Assembly: GCA_028355955.1 (NCBI GenBank)
Contig: JAOMTQ010000003.1
Span: 44,438-108,437, forward strand
Length of the DNA stretch: 64,000 nucleotides
Origin: Methylophilaceae bacterium
Lineage (GTDB): Bacteria > Pseudomonadota > Gammaproteobacteria > Burkholderiales > Methylophilaceae
Direction of reading: 5' to 3'
Shown: positions 1 through 10,329 of the stretch, in pieces
Numbering within the stretch: position 1 is the first letter of the stretch
Layout of the letters: every line of letters starts with the position of its first letter
Translations under genes and position numbers: made by a program
Notes under the pieces: generated by a model
What the model saw: the letters and a program-made list of their open reading frames with translations, nothing else
What the model was told of the DNA's origin: nothing
Database searches by the model: none

Positions 1-2
1 AT

Positions 3-935
3 GCAATTGCTTGTGGATCTTCATCTTATACTGAGCCTTCAGCTCAACAAGCCCTCAATGAGTCATATACTAGAGGAGAATCTGATGAATTCGTAATTCC
101 AACACTTATTAAAAAGTCAGGAACATATTCTGGAATTTGCGATAATGACATGGTCGTGTTCATGAATTTTAGATCTGATCGAGCTAGACAGTTAACAAAT
201 AGCATCCTCAATGAATCATTTAACAAATTTAAACGTTCTTCACGACCTAACAAAATAAATTATTTAACATTAACGAGTCATGATGAAAAACAAAAAAAAG
301 CTGAATGTATATTTAAACCTATTGATGTCAAAAATTCTTTAGGTAAATATATTTCAGACCTTAATAAGACTCAACTTCGTATAGCTGAGACAGAAAAATA
401 TCCACATGTGACCTTTTTCTTTAATGGAGGTATTGAAGAAAAATATAAAGGTGAGCAAAGAATACTAATTCCATCACAAAACGTTGCTACATATGACTTA
501 AAGCCAGAAATGAGTGCGTATGAAATTACAGAAAAACTCCATGAAGCAATTATCTCCAAGAACTATGATTTGATTGTATGTAATTACGCTAATGGGGATA
601 TGGTAGGTCATACTGGAAATTTAGAGGCAGCAATTAAAGCCATTGAGGTACTTGATGAATGTATACATGAAATATATAAAGCAATAAAAAAAATAGGCGG
701 TCAGATGATAATTACAGCAGACCATGGCAACGCAGAGGTGATGATGGATACAAAAAATCAACAAAAACATACCCAGCATACAGTAAATAAGGTGCCATTT
801 ATTTATGTAGGGAAAAAAATTAAATCAATTAAGCAAGGGGGTAAGCTATCTGATATTGCCCCGACTATCCTAGGGTTAATGGGCGAAAACAAACCAAAAG
901 AAATGACTGGGAAAAATTTAATTGAAATTGATTAG
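3..935 (+). CDS. gpmI: 2,3-bisphosphoglycerate-independent phosphoglycerate mutase, 5'-truncated by window edge
   Basis: Frame is open back to base 3 (AIACGSSSYTEPSAQQALNESYTRGESDEFVIPT...); motifs MNFRSDRARQL, NYANGDMVGHTG, ITADHGNAEVM typical of GpmI. Confidence 0.95.
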   Translation, partial: AIACGSSSYTEPSAQQALNESYTRGESDEFVIPTLIKKSGTYSGICDNDMVVFMNFRSDRARQLTNSILNESFNKFKRSSRPNKINYLTLTSHDEKQKKAECIFKPIDVKNSLGKYISDLNKTQLRIAETEKYPHVTFFFNGGIEEKYKGEQRILIPSQNVATYDLKPEMSAYEITEKLHEAIISKNYDLIVCNYANGDMVGHTGNLEAAIKAIEVLDECIHEIYKAIKKIGGQMIITADHGNAEVMMDTKNQQKHTQHTVNKVPFIYVGKKIKSIKQGGKLSDIAPTILGLMGENKPKEMTGKNLIEID

Positions 936-2124
936 AAAAATTAAGAATACACTCCTAATTCTTATATTTAGTATGACATCCTTGAATCTCCTTTCTGGAG
1001 AAACCGATGATGCTAAAAGTAATTTAAACAAAATACAAAAACAAATTAATTTAATTGATAAAAAGATTAAAGAAAATTCAAAAGTTAAAAAAGGTTTAAA
1101 TAGATCATTAAAAAAACACGAAAAGGAAATTAGTGCTACAAAAAAAGAAATTTTTAAAGTAAAAAAGAAACAAAAAAGTAACAAAAAGAAGTTAGCTACC
1201 TTAAACAAAAAATTAAAAAAATTAGAGAAGGAACTGTTTAAAAGGAGGCAATTACAAAATGAAATACTCTATCAATCTTATATAAAACCAAAGCCTGGTT
1301 ACTTGCAATTGTTCATAGAAGGGATAAATCCTAATGAAGTTTCAAGGCAGATTAACTATATTGGATATTTAACTAAAGCACAAAATGACAATATCCTTAA
1401 AATTGATGAGACAAGAAAAAATATCAGAGCAACGAAAAAATCAACAAAAAAAATTCTAAAAAATGTTACTCAACTTAGAAAGAAGAAAGAGAAAAATGCA
1501 AAGAAGTTAGAAAAGAAGAAGAAAGAGAAAAAATTAACTTTAAACAAAATTTCAAAAAAACTTAAATCACAAAAAAGTAAAAAACTAAAACTGCAGCAAG
1601 ATGAAAAAAAATTGAGTTCACTTGTTAAGAATCTTATGTTGAAACTTAAGGCTCAAGAAAAAAGAAGAAAAACAGAAAAAAAAGATATTAAAAAAGAGAA
1701 AAAAGTTATTGATGAAAGAGCTTATAAGGTAAATTTTGCCAAACTTAAAAAGAAACTAAAGCTTCCGGTAAAAGGTAAAGTTATATATAAGTATAATGCT
1801 AAAAGATCGGATACAGGAACAAGATGGAAGGGCTTATTTATAAAGGCCAAAGAAGGATCAAATGTAAAATCTGTCGCCTCTGGACAAGTTGTTTTTTCTG
1901 ACTGGCTAAGAGGATTTGGAAATATAATCATTATCGATCATGGGAAAAGCTATATGAGCCTTTATGGAAATAATGATTCACTCTTAAAACAAAAAGGAGA
2001 ATTTATAAAAGGTGGTGAGGTTATTGCTCTATCTGGAAACAGTGGTGGTAATAAGTATAACGGACTATATTATGAACTTAGACATAATGGTAAACCCTTC
2101 AATCCACTTAAATGGACCAAATAA
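922..2124 (+). CDS. envC: EnvC-like murein hydrolase activator (Lys-rich coiled coil + degenerate LytM/M23 domain)
   Basis: TTG start overlapping gpmI end; long K/E-rich coiled coil then LytM-like C-terminus (GLFIKAKEGSNVKSVASGQVVFSDWLRGFGNIIIIDHG...YYELRHNGKPFNPLKW). Confidence 0.82.
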   Translation: MKLIRKIKNTLLILIFSMTSLNLLSGETDDAKSNLNKIQKQINLIDKKIKENSKVKKGLNRSLKKHEKEISATKKEIFKVKKKQKSNKKKLATLNKKLKKLEKELFKRRQLQNEILYQSYIKPKPGYLQLFIEGINPNEVSRQINYIGYLTKAQNDNILKIDETRKNIRATKKSTKKILKNVTQLRKKKEKNAKKLEKKKKEKKLTLNKISKKLKSQKSKKLKLQQDEKKLSSLVKNLMLKLKAQEKRRKTEKKDIKKEKKVIDERAYKVNFAKLKKKLKLPVKGKVIYKYNAKRSDTGTRWKGLFIKAKEGSNVKSVASGQVVFSDWLRGFGNIIIIDHGKSYMSLYGNNDSLLKQKGEFIKGGEVIALSGNSGGNKYNGLYYELRHNGKPFNPLKWTK

Positions 2125-2129
2125 TAAAA

Positions 2130-2549
2130 TTACTCTCCAATAAAATGTAAATCTATACATCTTTCAAAACTACCAAATCGATGCTCATACAAAAAAATTC
2201 CCTGCCATGTTCCTAAATTTATTTCTTTATTTTTTATTGAGAAAGATAGATTGGTTTGAGTAAGTGCAGTTCTGATGTGGGCTGACATATCATCTGGTCC
2301 TTCTAAAATATGGCTGTATGCTTCATCACCATCAACAACCAATTTTTTAAGGAAATTTTCAAGATCAAGCAAGACATCTGAGTCGTAATTTTCATTTACT
2401 AGAAGGCTAGCGGACGTATGCTTAATATTTAATGTCAATAATCCTGTATTAGCGTTTTCGTAATTGATCCAATCTTTTATCTTTGGCGTAATATCATAAA
2501 GCTTTCTTCCACTTGTTAATTCAGTAATATTTCCAAAAATTTGAATCAT
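2130..2549 (-). CDS. YjbQ/UPF0047 family protein (secondary thiamine-phosphate synthase-like)
   Basis: NIKHTSASLLVNENYDSDV, HILEGPDDMSAHIR, LGTWQGIFLYEHR family motifs. Confidence 0.9.
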   Translation of the reverse strand: MIQIFGNITELTSGRKLYDITPKIKDWINYENANTGLLTLNIKHTSASLLVNENYDSDVLLDLENFLKKLVVDGDEAYSHILEGPDDMSAHIRTALTQTNLSFSIKNKEINLGTWQGIFLYEHRFGSFERCIDLHFIGE

Positions 2550-2557
2550 GTTAGCCT

Positions 2558-3019
2558 CTATGTTTTTTTATAACTTCTAATTGATCCATAAAGAAATAGC
2601 AATACACCTAAAGATATTGCACCATCAGCCACGTTAAATGCAGGCCAATAAAATTCATCGATATGAAAATAAATAAAATCAATTACATAGCCATAGCTTA
2701 TTCTGTCAAAAAGATTTCCAATTGCTCCCCCAAGTATCAGAAGTAATCCTAAAACAATTAGGATATTTTTTTTATATTGATTTATTAACCATGGGATATA
2801 TATAACCGCAAGCAATGAGATAACAATTAAAAAATATCTTTGCCACCCACCTTGATCACTCAAAAAACTAAAAGCAGCTCCTGGATTTTGGAAGTGCACA
2901 AGACTTAAAAACGATGTAATTTCAACTTGCTCACCATATATAATTTTATCTTGAATATAATTTTTTGAAAGAATATCTAACAAAAAAATAGATAAACTAA
3001 TCAGATATAATTTAAGCAT
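2558..3019 (-). CDS. lspA: Lipoprotein signal peptidase (signal peptidase II)
   Basis: FQNPGAAFSFLSDQGGWQR, GGAIGNLFDRISYGYVIDFI, FNVADGAISLGV motifs; next to ileS. Confidence 0.95.
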   Translation of the reverse strand: MLKLYLISLSIFLLDILSKNYIQDKIIYGEQVEITSFLSLVHFQNPGAAFSFLSDQGGWQRYFLIVISLLAVIYIPWLINQYKKNILIVLGLLLILGGAIGNLFDRISYGYVIDFIYFHIDEFYWPAFNVADGAISLGVLLFLYGSIRSYKKT

Positions 3020-5780
3020 AAAGTCTTATTTCGCCATCCTCATAAAGATTCTTTATGCATCTTCCACATAACTCTTTATGTTTTTCATTAAGACCAACAT
3101 CATCACAATAATGCCAACATCTCTCACATTTTTGATGCTCACTTTTATTTACACTCACTTCTAGCTTTTCATTTTTCTTAATTGTGACTTTAGAAGCGAT
3201 AAAAATAAACTTTAAGTCATCATTAAATACTTTTAAACTATTATGAATTTCTTCTGGAGCACTAATCTGAATAACCGACTGTAGCGAAGATCCCACAATA
3301 CCTTTTTCTCTGAGTTCCTCTATTTTTTTATTTACAAAACTTCTAATTTCTAAGACATTTTTCCAATCATTTAAGTCTTTATCTTGCAACAAATTTTTTG
3401 GGAATTGGTACCATGTCTCGGTAAAAATACTTTTTTTATTATTTTTAAAAATAGTTTCTGACGCTTCATGTGCAGTAAAGCTTAGGATTGGTGTCATTAT
3501 CCTAATTAATGACTGCGTTATATGAAATAACGCACTTTGAGCTGATCTTCTTCCATGTGAGTTTTCCTGCATTGTATAAAGCCTATCTTTAATAACATCC
3601 AAATAAAATCCTCCTAAATCCTCTGAGCAAAAGGAAACGAACTTTTGAATGCCTAAATAAAAATTAAATGCATCATAATCTTTAATTATTGATTCTTGCA
3701 AGTTTTGGCATTGGTGCAGAGCAAACCTATCAATCGATAACATTTTTTCTGGCGATACAAGTTGTGTTTCATAATCGATATCTTCGATATTAGAAATCAG
3801 AAATCTTAAGGTATTCCTAATTCTTCTGTAGCTATCCGCCACTCTTTTCATAATCTCATCAGAAATATTAAGCTCTCCGGAGTAATCAGTGGAGGCAACC
3901 CATAATCTTAAAATATCCGCCCCATATTGATTAATAATTTTCTGAGGAGAAATAACATTACCTTTTGATTTACTCATCTTGTGGCCATCGCCATCAACTA
4001 CAAAGCCATGAGTTAATAATGCCTTAAATGGAGCCGCATCATTAATTGCACATCCGGTAAGCAAGCTTGATTGAAACCAGCCCCTATGCTGATCAGAACC
4101 CTCAAGATAAAGATCTGCAGGATAATTTAACTCTTCACGATCTTGAATTACAGATTGATGGGTAGTACCAGAGTCAAACCAAACGTCTAATGTATCCGTT
4201 GATTTAAAATATGCTTTTGCATCATCACCTAGCATAGAATCAATATCTAAATTGAACCAGGCGTCAATACCTTCTTTTTCCATATTTTTTGCAATTTGCT
4301 CAAAAAAATAAATAGATTTTGGATGCGGTAAATTTGTTTCTTTATTGAGAAATATTGGTATCGGCACTCCCCAAGACCTTTGTCTAGAAATACACCAATC
4401 AGGCCTTTTCTCAATCATCGACTTCAGTCTTCCTTCTCCCCAATTTGGGAAAAAACTTGTGTTTTTTATTACTTCTTCAGCTTGACTACGTAAAGAAATA
4501 TTTTTCTTATTTTTTACATCCATCCCAATAAACCATTGTTCCGTCGCTCTAAAAATGATTGGAGTTTTATGCCGCCAACAATGTGGATAGCTATGGGTAA
4601 AATTTTCTATAGAGACCAATGCTTCGTTCTCTCTGAGAGTCTCTATAATTTTTTTATTCGCATCCCAAACACTTAGTGATCCAACAATATCAGTGTCTTT
4701 TGTAAACTTTCCATCTTTATCCACTGGGCTTTCAACAGGTAAGTCATAACGACTTCCAACTACATAATCATCTACCCCATGAGCAGGTGCAGTATGAACC
4801 AAACCCGTTCCAGTTTCAGTTGTAACATGAGATCCACAAATGATAGGCACCTCTTTTTCTTTAAAAGGATGGCGACATTGAATATTTTCAAGTGCTTCTC
4901 CATCACAAGAACCAACCATATTACCCTCAAGTTCATATGACTTTAGTTTTGTATTTGATAATTCAGTTGAAAGTATCAAAAATTTATCCTCTATTTCATA
5001 TAATCCATACTCAAGTTTTGGATTGACACAAATAGCTTCATTAGCTGGAAGCGTCCAAGGGGTAGTTGTCCAAATAACAGCAAAAATATCTTTATTAATT
5101 TTATAATCAAAAATTCTTTCGATGGCTTCCTTATCAGGACAAATAAAAGCTACATCAATCGCTATTGATTTTTTATCCTCATATTCCACCTCAGCTTCAG
5201 CAAGGGCAGAACCACAATCTGTGCACCAATTAACTGGTTTACCACCTTGATATAAGTAGCCATTTTCGTAAATATTTGCTAATGACCTTATAATATTAGC
5301 TTCAATTTTATAATCCATTGTGAGATAAGGTGTATCCCATTCTCCAAAAACACCTAATCTTTGAAAATCTTTTTTTTGACTCTCTACTTGTTCATGCGCA
5401 TAAGATCTGCAAAGACTTCTAAACTCTTTTGGTTTTAAATTTTTCCCATGTTCTTTTTCAATGACCAATTCTATTGGTAAGCCATGACAATCCCATCCTG
5501 GAATAAAAGGAACATCAAAACCAGAAAAAGTTTTTGATTTAATAATAAAATCTTTTAAAATTTTATTTACAGCATGGCCAATATGAATATTTCCGTTTGC
5601 ATAAGGTGGGCCATCATGAAGAATGTATTTTTTCATTCCTAGACGCGATTTCCTAATAGCGTCATATATTTTTTTATGTTCTAAGCTCTTTAACCATTCA
5701 GGCTCTCTCTTCGCAAGGTTGCCTCTCATCGGAAAGCTAGTTTCTGGGAGATTAAGTTTATATTTGTTTTTTTCTGTCAT
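3012..5780 (-). CDS. ileS: Isoleucyl-tRNA synthetase
   Basis: HGPPYANGNIHIGHAVNKILKD, KMSKSKGN, C-terminal Zn motif CERCWHYC...CGRC. Confidence 0.98.
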   Translation of the reverse strand: MTEKNKYKLNLPETSFPMRGNLAKREPEWLKSLEHKKIYDAIRKSRLGMKKYILHDGPPYANGNIHIGHAVNKILKDFIIKSKTFSGFDVPFIPGWDCHGLPIELVIEKEHGKNLKPKEFRSLCRSYAHEQVESQKKDFQRLGVFGEWDTPYLTMDYKIEANIIRSLANIYENGYLYQGGKPVNWCTDCGSALAEAEVEYEDKKSIAIDVAFICPDKEAIERIFDYKINKDIFAVIWTTTPWTLPANEAICVNPKLEYGLYEIEDKFLILSTELSNTKLKSYELEGNMVGSCDGEALENIQCRHPFKEKEVPIICGSHVTTETGTGLVHTAPAHGVDDYVVGSRYDLPVESPVDKDGKFTKDTDIVGSLSVWDANKKIIETLRENEALVSIENFTHSYPHCWRHKTPIIFRATEQWFIGMDVKNKKNISLRSQAEEVIKNTSFFPNWGEGRLKSMIEKRPDWCISRQRSWGVPIPIFLNKETNLPHPKSIYFFEQIAKNMEKEGIDAWFNLDIDSMLGDDAKAYFKSTDTLDVWFDSGTTHQSVIQDREELNYPADLYLEGSDQHRGWFQSSLLTGCAINDAAPFKALLTHGFVVDGDGHKMSKSKGNVISPQKIINQYGADILRLWVASTDYSGELNISDEIMKRVADSYRRIRNTLRFLISNIEDIDYETQLVSPEKMLSIDRFALHQCQNLQESIIKDYDAFNFYLGIQKFVSFCSEDLGGFYLDVIKDRLYTMQENSHGRRSAQSALFHITQSLIRIMTPILSFTAHEASETIFKNNKKSIFTETWYQFPKNLLQDKDLNDWKNVLEIRSFVNKKIEELREKGIVGSSLQSVIQISAPEEIHNSLKVFNDDLKFIFIASKVTIKKNEKLEVSVNKSEHQKCERCWHYCDDVGLNEKHKELCGRCIKNLYEDGEIRLYA

Positions 5781-6676
5781 AGATTTTGCTTTTCAAAAAA
5801 AAATTTTGCCTTGGTTACATCTAATTTAATTTGTTCTTTTAACTCATCGAGTGACTTAAACTTTTTTTCATCTCTTAATTTCTTTAAAAAAATAACGCTT
5901 ACATGTTGATCGTATAGATCTGATGAAAAATTCAATAAGTGTACTTCAAGTTGCAATTTATTCTCTCCCTTAATTGAAGGCCTGATACCGAGATTAGCAA
6001 CACCAAAATGATTTTGAAATTTTACAGCAAAGACACCCTTCAGTGGAGGACGATTATGCTTTATATGAATATTCGCAGTAGGAAAACCAATCTGCCTTCC
6101 ACGTTTATCTCCATGAACAACTTTTCCAGACATTGAATAAGGCCTTCCCATGAATTTATTAGCCTCCTCAAGATTATCATTAGCCAGAAGATTTCTTATG
6201 GAAGTGCTAGAAATTCTTGTATCTCCTATGAGGATTTTCTTTTGAATATTAATATCCATACCGCTAGCTGACAACTGCTTTATTCCTCCTTCTCTTCCGC
6301 TTCCAAAACAAAAATCTTCTCCTATAACAATTTCTTTTACCTTTAATTTTTCGATTAATGTACTTATAAATTGATCGCCTGTTACCTTTGAAAATTCCTG
6401 ATTAAATTTAATGATATGTACTCGATCTATTTTTAATTTATTAAAGAGTTCTATTTTTTCTCTTAGGCTTGAAATTCGAGTTTGAGGCTTATCATGTGAG
6501 AAGTAATCTTTTGGGTTGGGTTCAAAAGTTATAACTGCGCTCTCTAGTCCAAGCTCATGCGCTCTTTTCTTAACTTCAGTTAATAAAGCTTGATGCCCTA
6601 AATGCACACCATCAAAATTACCAATAGTCATAACACATGGCAATTGCTCTAAGTTGAAGTTCCTTAATATTTTCAC
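5777..6676 (-). CDS. ribF: Bifunctional riboflavin kinase / FAD synthetase
   Basis: TIGNFDGVHLGHQALL, ISSTSIRNLL, GRQIGFPTANI motifs. Confidence 0.96.
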   Translation of the reverse strand: MKILRNFNLEQLPCVMTIGNFDGVHLGHQALLTEVKKRAHELGLESAVITFEPNPKDYFSHDKPQTRISSLREKIELFNKLKIDRVHIIKFNQEFSKVTGDQFISTLIEKLKVKEIVIGEDFCFGSGREGGIKQLSASGMDINIQKKILIGDTRISSTSIRNLLANDNLEEANKFMGRPYSMSGKVVHGDKRGRQIGFPTANIHIKHNRPPLKGVFAVKFQNHFGVANLGIRPSIKGENKLQLEVHLLNFSSDLYDQHVSVIFLKKLRDEKKFKSLDELKEQIKLDVTKAKFFFEKQNL

Positions 6677-8223
6677 TATGTGTGATGTGTCTTTCTAATA
6701 AACGAATTAAACTCAAAGCCCAATAATTTTAAGCTAATAAAATAAATTGCGCCACTAAGGCTGATGATAAGTAGTAAATTCGCTACTCTTTGTAAAAATG
6801 AATAATTAACCCACTGATCGATAGAGCCTCGAAGAAAAAATAAACCAATAGCCATCAAACTTAGAGATATTAAAATTTTAATTAAAAATCCAACCCAACC
6901 TTTGTTCAATATAAATATTTTTTCTTTCTTTAAAAAATAAAACAATAATCCTGCATTTATACATGCAGCTAAACCAATTGCAAGAGCAAGCCCTGCATGC
7001 TGTAAATATCCAATAAATAAGAGATTCATTACTTGTGTACAAAATAAAGTAAAAATTGCAATTTTGACTGGTGTTTTAATATTTTGTTGGGCATAAAAAG
7101 CCGGAGCTAATATTTTAATTAAAATTAAGCCGACTAAGCCAACACTATAAGAAATCAGCGCTATTTGAGTCATTAAAATATCATATTCACTGAAAGCCCC
7201 GTAATAAAAAAGTGTTGTAATGAGTGGGATTCCAAGCATCGCTAGCCCTACTGCTGATGGCGCTGCCAACAAAATACCTAATTTAAGGGCCCAATTTATT
7301 AATTCTGAATATTCTGATTTATTCTTATTAGATAAGCTCTTTGATAGGTTAGGTAAAAGCAAAGTACTTAATGCAACACCTAATATTCCTGCTGGAAATT
7401 CAAGCAATCTATCTGCATAGTAAAGCCATGAAATGCTTCCTACAGAAAGGAATGAAGCAAAAATTGTATTGATGAGAAGTGAGATTTGAGCAACTGAAAC
7501 ACCTAATATAGATGGCCCCATTAGTTTTAAAACTCTCCATACACCAGCATTTTTAAAGTTAAAATCAAGTTTTGGTATACATCCAATTTGCTTTAAAAAT
7601 GGAATTTGAAAAAATAGTTGAAGAATTCCCCCAATGAAAACTGACCATGCAAGAACATATGCTGGTTGATTAAAATAATCAGTAAAAAATAATGCTCCAA
7701 TAATAAATGAGATATTTAACCAAACAGGTGTAAACGCAGGCACAATAAATTTTCCAAATGTATTTAAGATACCTCCAGCCATAGATACAAGTGAAATAAA
7801 AAATATATAAGGAAATGTAATTTTTAGTAAATCTACAGTCAGATTATATTTTTCAGGATTTGTTATAAACCCAGGTGCTGTAATATAAATGATCCAAGGA
7901 GCACCAAAAACTCCTAAAAGAGTAATTAGTATGAGGAAAAGTCCTAATAAGGTTGAAATCTTATTAATAAATGACTTTAATTCAAGAGAAGAATTTTTTG
8001 TTTTATACTCAGACAATATGGGTATAAATGCTTGAGTAAATGCTCCCTCAGCTGATATTCTTCTCAATAAATTTGGAATTTTAAATGCGACGAAAAATGC
8101 ATCACTTTCTAATCCTGCCCCAAAAATCCTAGCGATAACTGTATCCCTTATAAAACCAAGTATTCTTGATAATGTTGTCATACCTCCAATACCAAAGAAT
8201 GTTTTTAATAAGTTCATAGTCAA
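6676..8223 (-). CDS. murJ: Lipid II flippase MurJ/MviN
   Basis: GGMTTLSRILGFIRDTVIARIFGAG...AFFVAFKIPNLLRRISAEGAFTQAFIPI; multi-TM. Confidence 0.96.
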   Translation of the reverse strand: MTMNLLKTFFGIGGMTTLSRILGFIRDTVIARIFGAGLESDAFFVAFKIPNLLRRISAEGAFTQAFIPILSEYKTKNSSLELKSFINKISTLLGLFLILITLLGVFGAPWIIYITAPGFITNPEKYNLTVDLLKITFPYIFFISLVSMAGGILNTFGKFIVPAFTPVWLNISFIIGALFFTDYFNQPAYVLAWSVFIGGILQLFFQIPFLKQIGCIPKLDFNFKNAGVWRVLKLMGPSILGVSVAQISLLINTIFASFLSVGSISWLYYADRLLEFPAGILGVALSTLLLPNLSKSLSNKNKSEYSELINWALKLGILLAAPSAVGLAMLGIPLITTLFYYGAFSEYDILMTQIALISYSVGLVGLILIKILAPAFYAQQNIKTPVKIAIFTLFCTQVMNLLFIGYLQHAGLALAIGLAACINAGLLFYFLKKEKIFILNKGWVGFLIKILISLSLMAIGLFFLRGSIDQWVNYSFLQRVANLLLIISLSGAIYFISLKLLGFEFNSFIRKTHHT

Positions 8224-8386
8224 TTATTTATAATGCTTAAAATTTTAGTATGATTTTATCACGGTACTAGATTCAATTTTTTAATGTTTAATCAATTATT
8301 TAGCTAAATTTATTTAAATAAACTTGTATCTAATTCATAAAATGGATAAAATACACAACTTAAAAATTGTTGTAAGGATTCAACCC

Positions 8387-8647
8387 ATGGCCAATACGGC
8401 TCAGACAAGAAAAAGAGCAAGACAAACGGTGAAACAAAGAGCTCATAATGTAGGTCTTCGTTCAACGCTCAGAACGGCTATAAAGAAAATTAAATCAGCT
8501 ATCGAAGGTGGAAACAGCAAAGCCGCAAAAAAAGCATTTGAAGAAAATGTTTCCATTATTGACAGCATCGCTGATAAAAAAATTATTCACAAAAATAAAG
8601 CAGCTCGACATAAATCAAGATTAAATTCTGCCATTAAATCTATGTAA
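8387..8647 (+). CDS. rpsT: 30S ribosomal protein S20
   Basis: [21 protein letters not shown]...; internal ATG at 8387 is the probable start, 5'-extended ORF not needed. Confidence 0.95.
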   Translation: MANTAQTRKRARQTVKQRAHNVGLRSTLRTAIKKIKSAIEGGNSKAAKKAFEENVSIIDSIADKKIIHKNKAARHKSRLNSAIKSM

Positions 8648-8666
8648 AATTAGGGAATGTAATTTT

Positions 8667-9812
8667 TTACATTTCCCATAGTTTAGATCTAATTTCCTCA
8701 GCTTTAATAATCAAGTCTTCAATGTTTTCCCCAACCACTGTGATATGTCCCATTTTACGTCCAGCACGTGGTTCATTCTTTCCATATAAATGTATATTGA
8801 TTCCTTTTCCCTCTAGTTGTGTAAAATTAGGTATCGTAACCTCTCCATTTTTTAGCCATAAGTCACCTAATAAATTTAACATTACAGCATTTTTTTCTAA
8901 AATAATATCTAGTAAATTATCATTTGTTAGACAAAGTACTTGCTGATCAAACTGACTTACATTGCAAGCGTCTAGAGTAAAATGACCAGAATTATGTGGT
9001 CTTGGTGCAACCTCATTTATATATAGTTTATTGTTAGAAATAAAAAATTCTACTGCGATTGTTCCCACATAGTTTAAATTTTTTGCTATCTTTAAAGCGT
9101 AAGTGACAGCCTCTATCTTTAAAACATCATTAACTCTTGCTGGAATTATAGATAAATCTAAAATGCCTTCTTTATGTTGATTTTCAATGACTGGAAATAT
9201 TTTTGATACCCCATCTGAGGATCTAGACAAAACCACAGAAATTTCCTTATCTAATTTTATTTTTTTTTCTAAGACAAACTCACCTTCATTTGAATCATTT
9301 AATACTGCTTTAGTTTCAGTTAAGTTATTTACATGATGTTGACCTTTACCATCATATCCAAATTTTGATTGTTTAAGAATTGCTGGAAAAATTTTTTTAT
9401 CTTCAAGATCTGATAACAATTCAGCTGATTCAATCGGCTCATAAAGTCCAATCGGTAGCTCGAGACTTTTAATAAACTCCTTTTCTTTTACACGTCTTTG
9501 AACAATTGATATTGCTCCAGAATTTGGATGAGTTCTTACTTTTTCTTCTAAATACTTTATTGTTTCTGATGGGATGTTTTCAAATTCAGTTGAAATAGCT
9601 TCGCAATTATTGATCATTAGGTCTAATGAAGATTTATCTGAAAATGAGCTACAAATATGTTTATTTGCTATTTTGCCAGCGGGACTCTCTTGATCAGGAT
9701 CTAGTACAGTCACTTCATATCCTAAGCGATGAGCTGCTTCAACAAAAAACTTTCCTAATTGGCCCCCTCCCAACATTCCTAACATTGAAGGTGGTTTTAT
9801 CACTTTACCCAT
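8667..9812 (-). CDS. purK: 5-(carboxyamino)imidazole ribonucleotide synthase
   Basis: GMLGGGQLGKFFVEAAHRLGYEV, EVAPRPHNSGHFTLDAC motifs. Confidence 0.95.
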   Translation of the reverse strand: MGKVIKPPSMLGMLGGGQLGKFFVEAAHRLGYEVTVLDPDQESPAGKIANKHICSSFSDKSSLDLMINNCEAISTEFENIPSETIKYLEEKVRTHPNSGAISIVQRRVKEKEFIKSLELPIGLYEPIESAELLSDLEDKKIFPAILKQSKFGYDGKGQHHVNNLTETKAVLNDSNEGEFVLEKKIKLDKEISVVLSRSSDGVSKIFPVIENQHKEGILDLSIIPARVNDVLKIEAVTYALKIAKNLNYVGTIAVEFFISNNKLYINEVAPRPHNSGHFTLDACNVSQFDQQVLCLTNDNLLDIILEKNAVMLNLLGDLWLKNGEVTIPNFTQLEGKGINIHLYGKNEPRAGRKMGHITVVGENIEDLIIKAEEIRSKLWEM

Positions 9813-9817
9813 AGTTA

Positions 9818-10312
9818 TTAGCTTTCTAATTTCATATTCAAAACTTTTTGCTCTTGAGTCTTTGTAAACTTTTTAAGCTTATTTCTTAAGTCGTCATTCT
9901 TTTCCGCTAGTAATCTCACTACAAAAAGAGCGGCATTAAAAGCTCCTGCCTCCCCAATTGCAAATGTTGCTACAGGAACCCCTTTTGGCATTTGCACAAT
10001 TGAGAGTAATGAATCCTTACCCTCCAAATAAGTTGTTTTTACAGGCACTCCTAATACAGGAAGATTTGTTTTTGAGGCGATCATTCCTGGTAAATGTGCA
10101 GCACCACCTGCTCCTGCAATAATAACTTTAAAGCCATTTGCTTCTGCCTCATTTGCAAATGAATACATCAGATCAGGGGTTCTATGAGCGGAAACAACCT
10201 CAGCTTTATAGTTTATTCCGAAATCATCTAAGATTGTTGCAGCATGTTTCATCGTGGGCCAGTCGCTTTCTGATCCCATTACAATGGCAACAACTATTTT
10301 TTCTTTATTCAT
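9818..10312 (-). CDS. purE: N5-carboxyaminoimidazole ribonucleotide mutase
   Basis: [38 protein letters not shown] motifs; adjacent to purK. Confidence 0.97.
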   Translation of the reverse strand: MNKEKIVVAIVMGSESDWPTMKHAATILDDFGINYKAEVVSAHRTPDLMYSFANEAEANGFKVIIAGAGGAAHLPGMIASKTNLPVLGVPVKTTYLEGKDSLLSIVQMPKGVPVATFAIGEAGAFNAALFVVRLLAEKNDDLRNKLKKFTKTQEQKVLNMKLES

Positions 10313-10329
10313 TTATCCCCCTTAAAACA

